DNA of 62,643 bases, taken from an uncultured Bacteroidota bacterium. Its GTDB lineage: Bacteria > Bacteroidota > Bacteroidia > Bacteroidales > SZUA-534. Made by a program: the position numbers and the translations under genes. Below the pieces are notes generated by a model that saw only the letters and a program-made list of their open reading frames with translations, ran no database searches and was not told the DNA's origin. Position 1 is the stretch's first letter. Each line of letters begins with the position of its first letter. The DNA is taken from positions 1 through 62,643 of the forward strand of contig CAMHPA010000012.1 in the NCBI GenBank assembly GCA_946186925.1, written 5' to 3'. This document shows positions 55,694 through 62,643 of the stretch, piece by piece.

Positions 55694-55825
55694 ATGAAGA
55701 AATATGCAGTAATTATGGTTGCTGTGGCTGTAATAGCCGTTTTGTCTGCTTGCGCATCGTCTAAAGGCAATTGCCCGGCATACTCGCAAAACGCACAACC
55801 AACAGAGCAAATCGCGCAGCGCTAA
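55694..55825 (+). CDS. 43-residue lipoprotein
   Basis: A very short lipoprotein: MKKYAVIMVAVAVIAVLSAC (lipobox Cys 20), then ASSKGNCPAY and a Gln-rich tail ending AQR. It is supported by the clean SPII signal, a preceding promoter-like TACTTTTA at about 55659 with TTTG at 55642, and a hairpin terminator directly at its stop. The mature peptide is only 24 residues with a second Cys, so a small outer-membrane-associated or stress lipoprotein is plausible. No function can be assigned. Confidence 0.75.
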   Translation: MKKYAVIMVAVAVIAVLSACASSKGNCPAYSQNAQPTEQIAQR

Positions 55826-55856
55826 ATAAAAAGCATCGTTCAGATGTTTTTTATTT
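55824..55856 (+). terminator. Terminator of the small lipoprotein gene
   Basis: A 14-bp stem (55824-55837 with 55843-55856, one G-T pair) and a 5-nt loop. The A-rich and T-rich arms make it bidirectional. It overlaps the stop codon. Confidence 0.8.
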
Positions 55857-56015
55857 GCGCTTTTGCGCTGACATTCTGAAAGATGTCAAATCTCACCTGA
55901 TTCGTTTCGAGTCGGGTTTTGTTGTTTATGGATAGCGGCTTTCAACCTATCAACATATTTGAAAAAACATCAAAATCAGTGCTTCTCGTAAAAAGAAAAA
56001 ATAGATTAAATCATA

Positions 56016-56046
56016 TTTGTTTTTACAAGCCGATTTTATACTTTTG
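56016..56046 (+). promoter_or_regulatory. gap promoter: TTTG -33 and TACTTTTG -7
   Basis: TTTG at 56016-56019 and TACTTTTG at 56039-56046 are separated by 19 nt, close to the Bacteroidetes consensus. The start codon is 71 bp downstream. Confidence 0.7.
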
Positions 56047-56104
56047 AGCGATTTTTGAAAGGGAACAATAAAGAGATTTAAGTTTCTAATTTTTAATACT
56101 TTAA

Positions 56105-57115
<1,011 letters not shown>

Positions 57116-57140
57116 TTTAGATTTAACAAAATATGAGAAA

Positions 57141-57166
57141 AGCCATCCTTCGGGGTGGCTTTTTTT
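57141..57166 (+). terminator. Intrinsic terminator of the gap gene
   Basis: AGCCATCC (57141-57148), loop TTCG, GGGTGGCT (57153-57160), then a run of six T. Confidence 0.92.
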
Positions 57167-57233
57167 ATTTGTTGAAGGATTGAATAATTGAAGGATTGAG
57201 GGATTGAAAAACGGAAAACCGTTAGGAGAATAA

Positions 57234-57746
57234 TCAACCAACCTCCATCATATCGAAGAACATAAGGCGAGTGTGCTCATCTTCTTCTTTTTGCGAGAGT
57301 TCCACAAAACCGTTTTTCTGGTAAAAATGAATGGCAGAATGGTAGGCATCTACAGTAATAAAGCGGAATGCAGATTGACTTAATTGTGAGTTCAATTGGT
57401 CTTTCAGCAAGTCCATCAATTTGCTGCCGATTTCATGACCCTGATAGTCTATCGACACGGCAAAACGCCCGATTTTGATGGCAGGATAACTGCGAAACCG
57501 TTTCCCGTCGGGGAAACTATCCTTGACTTTTTTCCATTGGCTGTTTGTGACTTCAACGCGGCTTACTTTGTCGTTCAACAGACAGAAATAGGCGGCAATG
57601 CGCCCGTTGTCTTCAAGAACGAATGTATTGGCGATGCGTTTTTCAAGAAAATGTTTTGCATCATCCATCAAAAACTCATTCAAGTCGCTGTTGCCGCAAT
57701 CGAAAGCAGTCAACTCATAATCGGGTGTTAAGCGAACAACTTTCAT
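57234..57746 (-). CDS. GNAT acetyltransferase, probable toxin of a type II TA pair
   Basis: A 170-residue GNAT protein. The acetyl-CoA motif is VSIDYQGHEIGSKLMDLLKD (Q-x-x-G-x-G/A type), and the C-terminal FRFITVDAYHSAIHFYQKNGFVEL is typical of TacT/AtaT-like and related proteins. The N-terminus DYELTAFDCGNSDLNEFL followed by DDAKHFLEKRIANTFVL is the classic opening of TA-linked GNATs. Its ATG overlaps the stop of a 56-residue upstream gene by one base. TacT-type toxins acetylate aminoacyl-tRNA and block translation. That activity here is inference; a plain acetyltransferase is the alternative. Confidence 0.85.
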   Translation of the reverse strand: MKVVRLTPDYELTAFDCGNSDLNEFLMDDAKHFLEKRIANTFVLEDNGRIAAYFCLLNDKVSRVEVTNSQWKKVKDSFPDGKRFRSYPAIKIGRFAVSIDYQGHEIGSKLMDLLKDQLNSQLSQSAFRFITVDAYHSAIHFYQKNGFVELSQKEEDEHTRLMFFDMMEVG

Positions 57747-57916
57747 TACCAGCAGAAAGTAATAAGTTTCTTCGCTTCCTTAACGCGTTCCATTAGCCTT
57801 GTACGGTTGGCGGTGCGTTCTTCGTTGCTCATTTTTTCCACGCGTTCTGCTCTTTCGACAAATCTTTCAGCGTCTTTGCCTGTCAGAATCGGTGTCTCTT
57901 TAATTGGACGTGCCAT
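57746..57916 (-). CDS. 56-residue antitoxin-like protein paired with the GNAT
   Basis: The peptide begins MARPIKETPILTGKDAERFV, contains ERVEKMSNEERTANRTRLME, and ends KKLITFCW. It is charged and helical with no membrane segment. Its TAA and the GNAT start share a base (TAATG), and a -7 box (57954-57947) precedes it, as expected for an antitoxin-first TA operon. The MARPIKETPxLxGxDAxRF opening is, from memory, common in small Bacteroidetes proteins encoded before GNAT or RelE-like genes. No DNA-binding fold is obvious from sequence. Confidence 0.8.
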   Translation of the reverse strand: MARPIKETPILTGKDAERFVERAERVEKMSNEERTANRTRLMERVKEAKKLITFCW

Positions 57917-57946
57917 AGCAGTAAAACGTTTAATGTGTCACTGTTG

Positions 57947-57954
57947 CAAAAATA
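57947..57954 (-). promoter_or_regulatory. -7 box TATTTTTG for the TA pair
   Basis: An exact TAnnTTTG on the minus strand, 31 bp before the antitoxin start. Confidence 0.6.
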
Positions 57955-58004
57955 TGATTTTCTGCGGAATTGGGCAAACTCACATATTATGGTAATTTGT
58001 GAAT

Positions 58005-58184
58005 CCGTCTGAAAGACGGTATCTGCAAACCGTAGGTTACGATTCTCTCGCCTACAGTTATGGAAATATTGTCTTTCAGATAAATGCAAAAATATAGTTC
58101 AGTTGTTTGTCGGACTATTGCCTAATTGAATTATTGAAGACATCCGTCAGGGCGAAATCGGTAAAAAATTAATCGATTTCGCCC
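58005..58184. repeat. Three palindromes in the spacer upstream of the TA pair
   Basis: CCGTCTGAAAGACGG at 58005-58019; AACCGTAGG/CCTACAGTT at 58028-58058 (one mismatch); and the perfect 11-bp GGGCGAAATCG/CGATTTCGCCC at 58150-58184. The 57955-58571 spacer contains no supported gene beyond these. Confidence 0.75.
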
Positions 58185-58571
58185 CACCAAAAAAAACATT
58201 TTCCTTTTCCAACCTACTTTTTATACTTTTGTCTTGCTATGCGTTTTATGCCGTAAAGCATAATTTGCAAGCAGACATATAGAAAGACGTTTACTGACGT
58301 TTTCCTTTGGCCGTTCGAAATCTCGCAGTTTTGAATCTATCGTCAAAGAGAAGGCAATTGTGGACGCCTGTTTTGGTGTATATGGAATCATAATATCTTG
58401 TTTTCAAGTGTTATGTCTTTTATATGGCCAAACGTGGCTTTCGCGTTGCTCAATCTTACGATAGAAGGCAATGCGAGAGCCTCGAACGGTGGGAGCGAGT
58501 AACAGAATCCCACGTTTTTTCTTTTTCGGGGCACCGCAATTGGGGAGTTCGGCGGACAACAGACGGCAGCG

Positions 58572-58802
58572 GTGGCAGTCCACATTGGAAGAATAATAGA
58601 AGAAGAACTAAAGCGGCAGAAACGCACAAAGGCGTGGCTTGCGCGTGAGGTGAACTGCGAGCGCACCAACATCTACAACGTCCTGAAAAGCGCCGACATC
58701 AACACCAGTATGCTGATGCGCATATCAAAGGCGCTCAACAAGAATCTGTTTGCCTACTATTCGCGCGAGTTTCAGAAACGGCGGGGAAAGGCTTCGGAAT
58801 AG
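58572..58802 (+). CDS. Small XRE-type helix-turn-helix protein
   Basis: A 76-residue DNA-binding protein. IGRIIEEELKRQKRTKAWLAREVNCERTNIYNVLKSADINTSMLMRIS has the XRE/lambda-Cro helix-turn-helix pattern with the recognition helix in CERTNIYNVLK. The C-terminal FAYYSREFQKRRGKASE is basic. It starts with GTG at 58572; no upstream ATG is in frame close by, and family members usually begin just before HIG, so this start is likely. It is isolated between palindrome-rich spacers. Targets are unknown. Confidence 0.8.
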   Translation: MAVHIGRIIEEELKRQKRTKAWLAREVNCERTNIYNVLKSADINTSMLMRISKALNKNLFAYYSREFQKRRGKASE

Positions 58803-58827
58803 ACGCATTTGCATAATTATTGCCACC

Positions 58828-59262
58828 GCCCCAAAGGGGCAGATTAAAGTAGCCCAAGGCAAGCGAAGCGGCGCCTTGGGTAATGTTGCCAATCAACCGT
58901 TTGCGCCCTGAAAGGGCAATTTATATGACGCAATTTTGAGTTGCGCTTTCAGCGCGCCCGATTTGTGAATTGACACGCAACCCCAACGTGTCGCTCGCTT
59001 CGCGCTCTCTGCGTTGGGCTAACTTAACTTGCGCTTTCAGCGCGCACAAATAACCCACAAACGCGATTTTCCCCGACAAACAATTGCGGTTAACTAGCCC
59101 GAAACGGGCGGCATATCACAGGCAGTGGTGTTAACCACTGCGCTAGCACCCCGCACACAAACAGAGCCCCAACGGGGCGGCGCTGAAATTGGCAAATGAT
59201 TGCTATGCCACCCTTTCAGAGTTTTGCTTTGTGTGCGTAATTATCAAGGGCTTACGCCCTTG
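58828..59262. repeat. Cluster of about ten short GC-rich hairpins
   Basis: Perfect hairpins with 3- or 4-nt loops lie at 58828-58840 (GCCCCAAAGGGGC), 58905-58917, 58943-58955 and 59031-59043 (both GCGCTTTCAGCGC), 59097-59109, 59122-59141, 59166-59178 and 59245-59262 (CAAGGGCTTACGCCCTTG). Longer-looped stems lie at 58853-58880 and 58982-59018. No gene is supported in 58803-59415. Confidence 0.88.
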
Positions 59263-59415
59263 GCTATGTTATTTCACCCCTTCAGGGTTCAATCTGGCGG
59301 GTTTCAAAATAAGCGTGGAAAAATTTCTACACAAGCGTGAATTCTATCCACTGTGATTATAGTGATGGATGGAAACGGATGGGGTAAATTTGTTACTGCT
59401 AAAAATGTGAGTGTT

Positions 59416-59691
59416 ATGGAAACGAAAGAAGAATTATTGAGAATGGGGGAGAGTCTTTTGATGAGATTCAACTGTGAACCAGAAAGGTTGCCTAATGGTA
59501 AGCCCATAATTGGAGTGAATATCGAGACATTTATCGGTAGTGAGTACCAATATTATACGTTTATGCAAAAAACACGTAAATACGTGTTGGACAATAATAT
59601 TAACTCTACAGAAGATTTTGACATACATTGTCGCTTAAAGCCTAACAAAACATCATTAAGCAAAGCATTAGCCATTCTAAAAGCCTATTGA
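59416..59691 (+). CDS. Small protein of unknown function
   Basis: A 91-residue soluble protein beginning METKEELLRMGESLLMRFN and containing GVNIETFIGSEYQYYTFMQK and FDIHCRLKPNKTSLSKALAIL. No family is recognised. GTG and ATG codons further upstream (59353, 59365) would add up to 21 residues; 59416 is chosen because the helical METKEELL start is natural. It is low in GC compared with its neighbours. It lies 34 bp before the DUF2971 gene, and the two may form a unit. Confidence 0.6.
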   Translation: METKEELLRMGESLLMRFNCEPERLPNGKPIIGVNIETFIGSEYQYYTFMQKTRKYVLDNNINSTEDFDIHCRLKPNKTSLSKALAILKAY

Positions 59692-59725
59692 TAAATAAGC
59701 ATATAAGAAATTTGAAGGGTAACAA

Positions 59726-60415
59726 ATGTTAAAAAAACACAAATATGTTGGGTGTGATTTTTCGGATAGTGCTACTATTTGGAAATATTTGTCTTTTACT
59801 GCTTTTCTTGCAATGCTAGAAGATAAATCTCTCTATTTTACACGAGCAAAATGTTTTGCTGACCCTAATGAATTTCCTGTATATGAAAACGACGCGGAGG
59901 TTTTTCCTATGAAAAAGGAAAAATATGAAGAAATGGTGGAGCAATTCAAAAAAAAAGCATTTGTAAATTGTTGGAGGCTATCGGAATATGAGTCTTTTGG
60001 TATGTGGAACGCATATGCTGATATGGCTACAGGAATAGCAATTAAATCAGATGTAAAAAGCCTTTTTTCGGCATTTAATAGCATTCCACAAAACACAGAG
60101 ATAGACGTTTTGGTGGGGAAAGTGAATTACGATATAAAGGAAATGACACAAAAACCAGGATGGCGATTAAATGTACTTTATATACCATTTGCTAAAACCA
60201 TTCCTTATGAAAATGAAAAAGAGTTACGGTTGCTATACCACGATTATAAGAATGAAATCACGTCTGACTATAAAGGTTATTCTGTAGATATAGGAACATT
60301 AATAAAAGAAATATATATCGGTCCAATGACAAAACCTTATGTGAAAGAATTGATTGAGAAGATTTTATCACATCACGGACTTAATATTCCAGTGAAACAA
60401 TCTATGGTTAAATAA
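59726..60415 (+). CDS. DUF2971-like protein
   Basis: A 229-residue soluble protein. WKYLSFTAFLAMLEDKSLYFTRAKCFADPNEF, FVNCWRLSEYESFGMWNAYAD and MATGIAIKSD match the DUF2971 pattern (Y-x-S, a region of short-range D/P/F/E, then xxMW-x-x-Y and GxAI). Such proteins are of unknown function and are often found near mobile or defence genes. AT-rich, low-GC codon use differs from the surrounding housekeeping genes and suggests transfer. It sits between the small unknown gene and the BspA-like gene. Confidence 0.78.
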   Translation: MLKKHKYVGCDFSDSATIWKYLSFTAFLAMLEDKSLYFTRAKCFADPNEFPVYENDAEVFPMKKEKYEEMVEQFKKKAFVNCWRLSEYESFGMWNAYADMATGIAIKSDVKSLFSAFNSIPQNTEIDVLVGKVNYDIKEMTQKPGWRLNVLYIPFAKTIPYENEKELRLLYHDYKNEITSDYKGYSVDIGTLIKEIYIGPMTKPYVKELIEKILSHHGLNIPVKQSMVK

Positions 60416-60432
60416 TTTAAAATCAAAAGACA

Positions 60433-62442
60433 ATGAAAAAGTTTTTATCTATCCTTTTTGCCACAACACTTGCCGTGCAAGCGTGGGCGTATGATTTTCA
60501 AAGTGGTGATTTGTACTACAATATCACAAGTAACGCCGAACCTTACACGGCACAAGTGACCTGGCAATATCAATTTATTTCAAAAAATTATTCGGGTCTG
60601 AGTATTATTACAATCCCTGAAAAAGTAACCAATAATGGGATTGAATATTCAGTAACTTCGATTGGGGAGTATGCATTCTATAATTGCAGCGGCCTTACAT
60701 CGGTAACTATACCTAATTCAGTAACTTCGATTGGCCGCAATGCGTTCTATGATTGCAGCGGCCTGACAACGGTAACAATTCCCGAATCAGTAACTTCGAT
60801 TGGCGACTACGCGTTCGCATCTTGCAATGGTCTAACATCGGCAACCATTGGTAATTCGGTAACTTCAATTGGCAGTTCTGCATTTTGGGAATGCGATAGT
60901 CTGACATCGGTATCCATTGGTAATTCAGTAACTTCAATTGGCAGGTCTGCGTTCTATAATTGCAATAGTCTGACATCGTTAACCATTCCTAATTCAGTAA
61001 CTTCGATTGGCGACGATGCGTTCGCTCATTGCCGCAGTCTGACATCGGTAACCATTCCTGAATCAGTAACTTCAATTGGTGTCAATGCGTTCTATTTGGT
61101 AAAAAACATAGTATGTAATAGTACGGTAAGTGGCGGTCCTTGGCGTGCACTTACTTTAAACGGAACTATCGACGGAGACTTTATTTACGCTGACGCGGAA
61201 AAAACACTACTCACCGCATACGCAGGCAATGGAGGAAATGTAACCATTCCAAATTCAGTAACTTCGATTGGCGACTGGACGTTCTCTTATTGCAGTGGCT
61301 TAACATCGGTAACTATTCCAAATACAGTAACTTCGATTGGCGACGGTGCGTTCTATTATTGCCGCGGCCTGACATTGATAAACATTCCAAATTCAGTAGA
61401 TTCGATTGGTGACTTTACGTTCTCTGATTGCAGCGGCTTGACATCGGTAACTATACCAAATTCAGTAACTTCGATTGGCTACAGTGCGTTCTCTCATTGC
61501 AGCGGTCTAACATCTATAACCATTGGTAATTCAGTAACTGAGATTGGCAACACTGCGTTCTCTTGTTGCAACAACTTGATATCGGTAACTATTCCTGAAT
61601 CAGTAACTTCAATTTACGACTATGCGTTTGAAAGTTGCAGTGAACTGACTTCAATTGCCATTCCCAATTCTGTAACTTCAATTGGTAGTTCTGTGTTCTA
61701 TAATTGCGATAAAGCCACCGTATACTGCGAAGCTCCGAGTCAGCCTGAAGGTTGGAATGAAAGTTGGAATATTAATAGGGAACAAGCAACCGTAAATGTT
61801 GTTTGGGGCATAAATGCAAAATTTGATGAAAACTTTATCTACAAAATAAACAACGAAGCAAAATCAATTACAACTTCAATATACAAATATATTGGCAACG
61901 GCACATCCGTTGTGATACCAGAAAAAGTAACCCTTGATGGCACAGAATATATAATTGATGCTATAGAAAGCGATGCATTCCGCGGTTGTGCTGATTTGAT
62001 TTCTGTAACCATACCAAATTCTATTGAAAGTGTAGGAAGTGATGCATTCTATGGCTGCAATAACGTCACCATATATTGCGAGGCTTCTAGCCAACCAGAA
62101 GGCTGGAAATCCGATTGGAAACAAGAAACCGTAACGGTTATATGGAGCGGAAATGAGAACCAAGGAGGCAACAATGAAGGCAATGAAAACCAAGGTGGGA
62201 ATGAAAACAACCCAGGCACCGCCATTGCCGAAACAGCCGCAGATAATCTGCAAGTTTACGCCCACCACAACACCATAATTGTTGAAAACGCCACCGAAGA
62301 AATCTGCGTTTACAATGCAATGGGCGCATTGGTCGGTAGGGACGCGATTCATCGCGTCCGTGCAGAATTACAGGTCAACGGCGCAGGCGTTTACATTGTG
62401 AAGGTTGGCAATGTGGCCAAACGCGTGATGATAAACGATTGA
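60433..62442 (+). CDS. BspA-type leucine-rich-repeat surface protein with T9SS-like C-terminus
   Basis: A 669-residue secreted protein. Signal peptide [19 protein letters not shown]. About 16 LRR_5/BspA repeats of 23 residues ([20 protein letters not shown] type) run from about 55 to 430 and 490 to 550, interrupted by a non-repeat island ([20 protein letters not shown]) near 225. A Gly/Asn/Glu-rich linker ([20 protein letters not shown]) precedes a T9SS-like sorting domain ending [18 protein letters not shown]. The stretch [10 protein letters not shown] (635-644) is a translated palindromic repeat inserted into that domain. BspA-like proteins bind host matrix or mediate adhesion; that role here is inferred. 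Confidence 0.9.
   Translation: MKKFLSILFATTLAVQAWAYDFQSGDLYYNITSNAEPYTAQVTWQYQFISKNYSGLSIITIPEKVTNNGIEYSVTSIGEYAFYNCSGLTSVTIPNSVTSIGRNAFYDCSGLTTVTIPESVTSIGDYAFASCNGLTSATIGNSVTSIGSSAFWECDSLTSVSIGNSVTSIGRSAFYNCNSLTSLTIPNSVTSIGDDAFAHCRSLTSVTIPESVTSIGVNAFYLVKNIVCNSTVSGGPWRALTLNGTIDGDFIYADAEKTLLTAYAGNGGNVTIPNSVTSIGDWTFSYCSGLTSVTIPNTVTSIGDGAFYYCRGLTLINIPNSVDSIGDFTFSDCSGLTSVTIPNSVTSIGYSAFSHCSGLTSITIGNSVTEIGNTAFSCCNNLISVTIPESVTSIYDYAFESCSELTSIAIPNSVTSIGSSVFYNCDKATVYCEAPSQPEGWNESWNINREQATVNVVWGINAKFDENFIYKINNEAKSITTSIYKYIGNGTSVVIPEKVTLDGTEYIIDAIESDAFRGCADLISVTIPNSIESVGSDAFYGCNNVTIYCEASSQPEGWKSDWKQETVTVIWSGNENQGGNNEGNENQGGNENNPGTAIAETAADNLQVYAHHNTIIVENATEEICVYNAMGALVGRDAIHRVRAELQVNGAGVYIVKVGNVAKRVMIND
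62336..62363 (+). repeat. Decayed GTAGAGACG palindrome, copy 4, inside coding sequence
   Basis: GGACGCGA (62340-62347), loop TTCA, TCGCGTCC (62352-62359) form a perfect 8-bp hairpin, with degenerate flanks GTAG and GTGC matching the outer arms of copies 1-3. It is translated in frame as GRDAIHRVR (residues 635-643). Confidence 0.8.
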
Positions 62443-62468
62443 TAGGTATTTTATTATCGTATATATGT

Positions 62469-62499
62469 AGGGGCGAATAATCATTCGCCCCTTTTTTTG
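62469..62499 (+). terminator. Terminator of the BspA-like gene
   Basis: GGGGCGAAT (62470-62478), loop AATC, ATTCGCCCC (62483-62491), then seven T. The remaining sequence to 62643 is AT-rich with no gene seen. Confidence 0.88.
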
Positions 62500-62643
62500 T
62501 TGCATACCCTTGCGGACAGAAATTTTTAAAAAATTGAAAACAAAATTTTATAATATTCTTAAAATCAATTTTTTATAAATTTTAAATGTAATTTTTTAAA
62601 AATTTCTCGCGCAGCGATACCCTAACCATTATCCGCTTGCGGA

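Noticed and set aside
58424..58648. 74-residue frame overlapping the XRE gene start
   Set aside because: It is out of frame with the helix-turn-helix gene, with low-complexity translation and no domain.
58828..59262. CRISPR array or rRNA/tRNA remnants
   Set aside because: Hairpins are of mixed sequence and spacing with tiny loops; there is no direct-repeat/spacer pattern and no tRNA cloverleaf.

Overview
The window reads as a piece of a Bacteroidales chromosome, probably an uncultured gut or rumen lineage. Three secreted proteins end in type IX secretion (T9SS)-like C-terminal domains. At least thirteen genes or operons carry a TAnnTTTG -7 box instead of a sigma70 -10, and there are many SPII lipoproteins. 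The ribosomal protein S16 has the long Ala/Glu/Lys tail seen in Bacteroidetes, and there is an S46 dipeptidyl-peptidase and a CBM-interrupted GH10 xylanase. Both strands are densely coded with housekeeping genes, separated by spacers rich in short palindromes.

Layout. 1-7.8 kb: a giant modular LRR / InlB-like / CxxC-repeat surface protein whose start is missing or broken, then a His-rich lipoprotein. 8-9.8 kb: GH10 xylanase lipoprotein. 10.4-13 kb (minus): a HpaII-like type II restriction-modification pair behind a leader with mutually exclusive RNA hairpins. 13.3-18.2 kb (minus): rhomboid protease, AsmA-like protein, orphan histidine kinase. 18.5-24.1 kb: small T9SS cargo, mutS, and the preQ0/preQ1 (queuosine) genes queE, queD, queC, queF. 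24.3-27.2 kb: small acidic protein and an S46 peptidase. 27.2-30.8 kb: a 23-bp-period repeat array against the promoter of a DUF4143-type ATPase, then a YgiQ-type radical SAM protein. 30.9-38.3 kb: CotH-like lipoprotein, GNAT, rpsP-rimM, and convergent pgi, gpsA and thiL. 38.5-43.1 kb: a 960-residue coiled-coil lipoprotein with a beta-barrel partner, a SPOR-like protein and initiator tRNA-Met. 43.2-48.1 kb (minus): a five-gene heterodisulfide-reductase-like (Hdr) electron-transfer operon. 48.8-57.1 kb: tRNA-Arg, RluA-type pseudouridine synthase, COG0523 GTPase, CPBP protease, recN, iron alcohol dehydrogenase, a 43-residue lipoprotein and GAPDH. 57.2-62.6 kb: a GNAT toxin-antitoxin pair, a hairpin-dense spacer, an XRE regulator, a DUF2971 protein and a BspA-type LRR T9SS protein.

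The most unusual items are the following. (1) The Hdr operon in a non-methanogen has a truncated HdrA, a quinone-facing HdrE/D fusion, and a perfect operator-like dyad around its core promoter. (2) The restriction-modification leader can fold as either a 119-nt palindrome or an intrinsic terminator. (3) A dispersed palindrome family (GTAGAGACG...CGTCTCTAC) has three intergenic copies and one decayed copy translated inside a T9SS sorting domain. (4) A 23-bp-periodic array sits at the DUF4143 ATPase promoter. (5) The queF leader can form an H-type pseudoknot. No phage, integrase, transposase or CRISPR array was seen.
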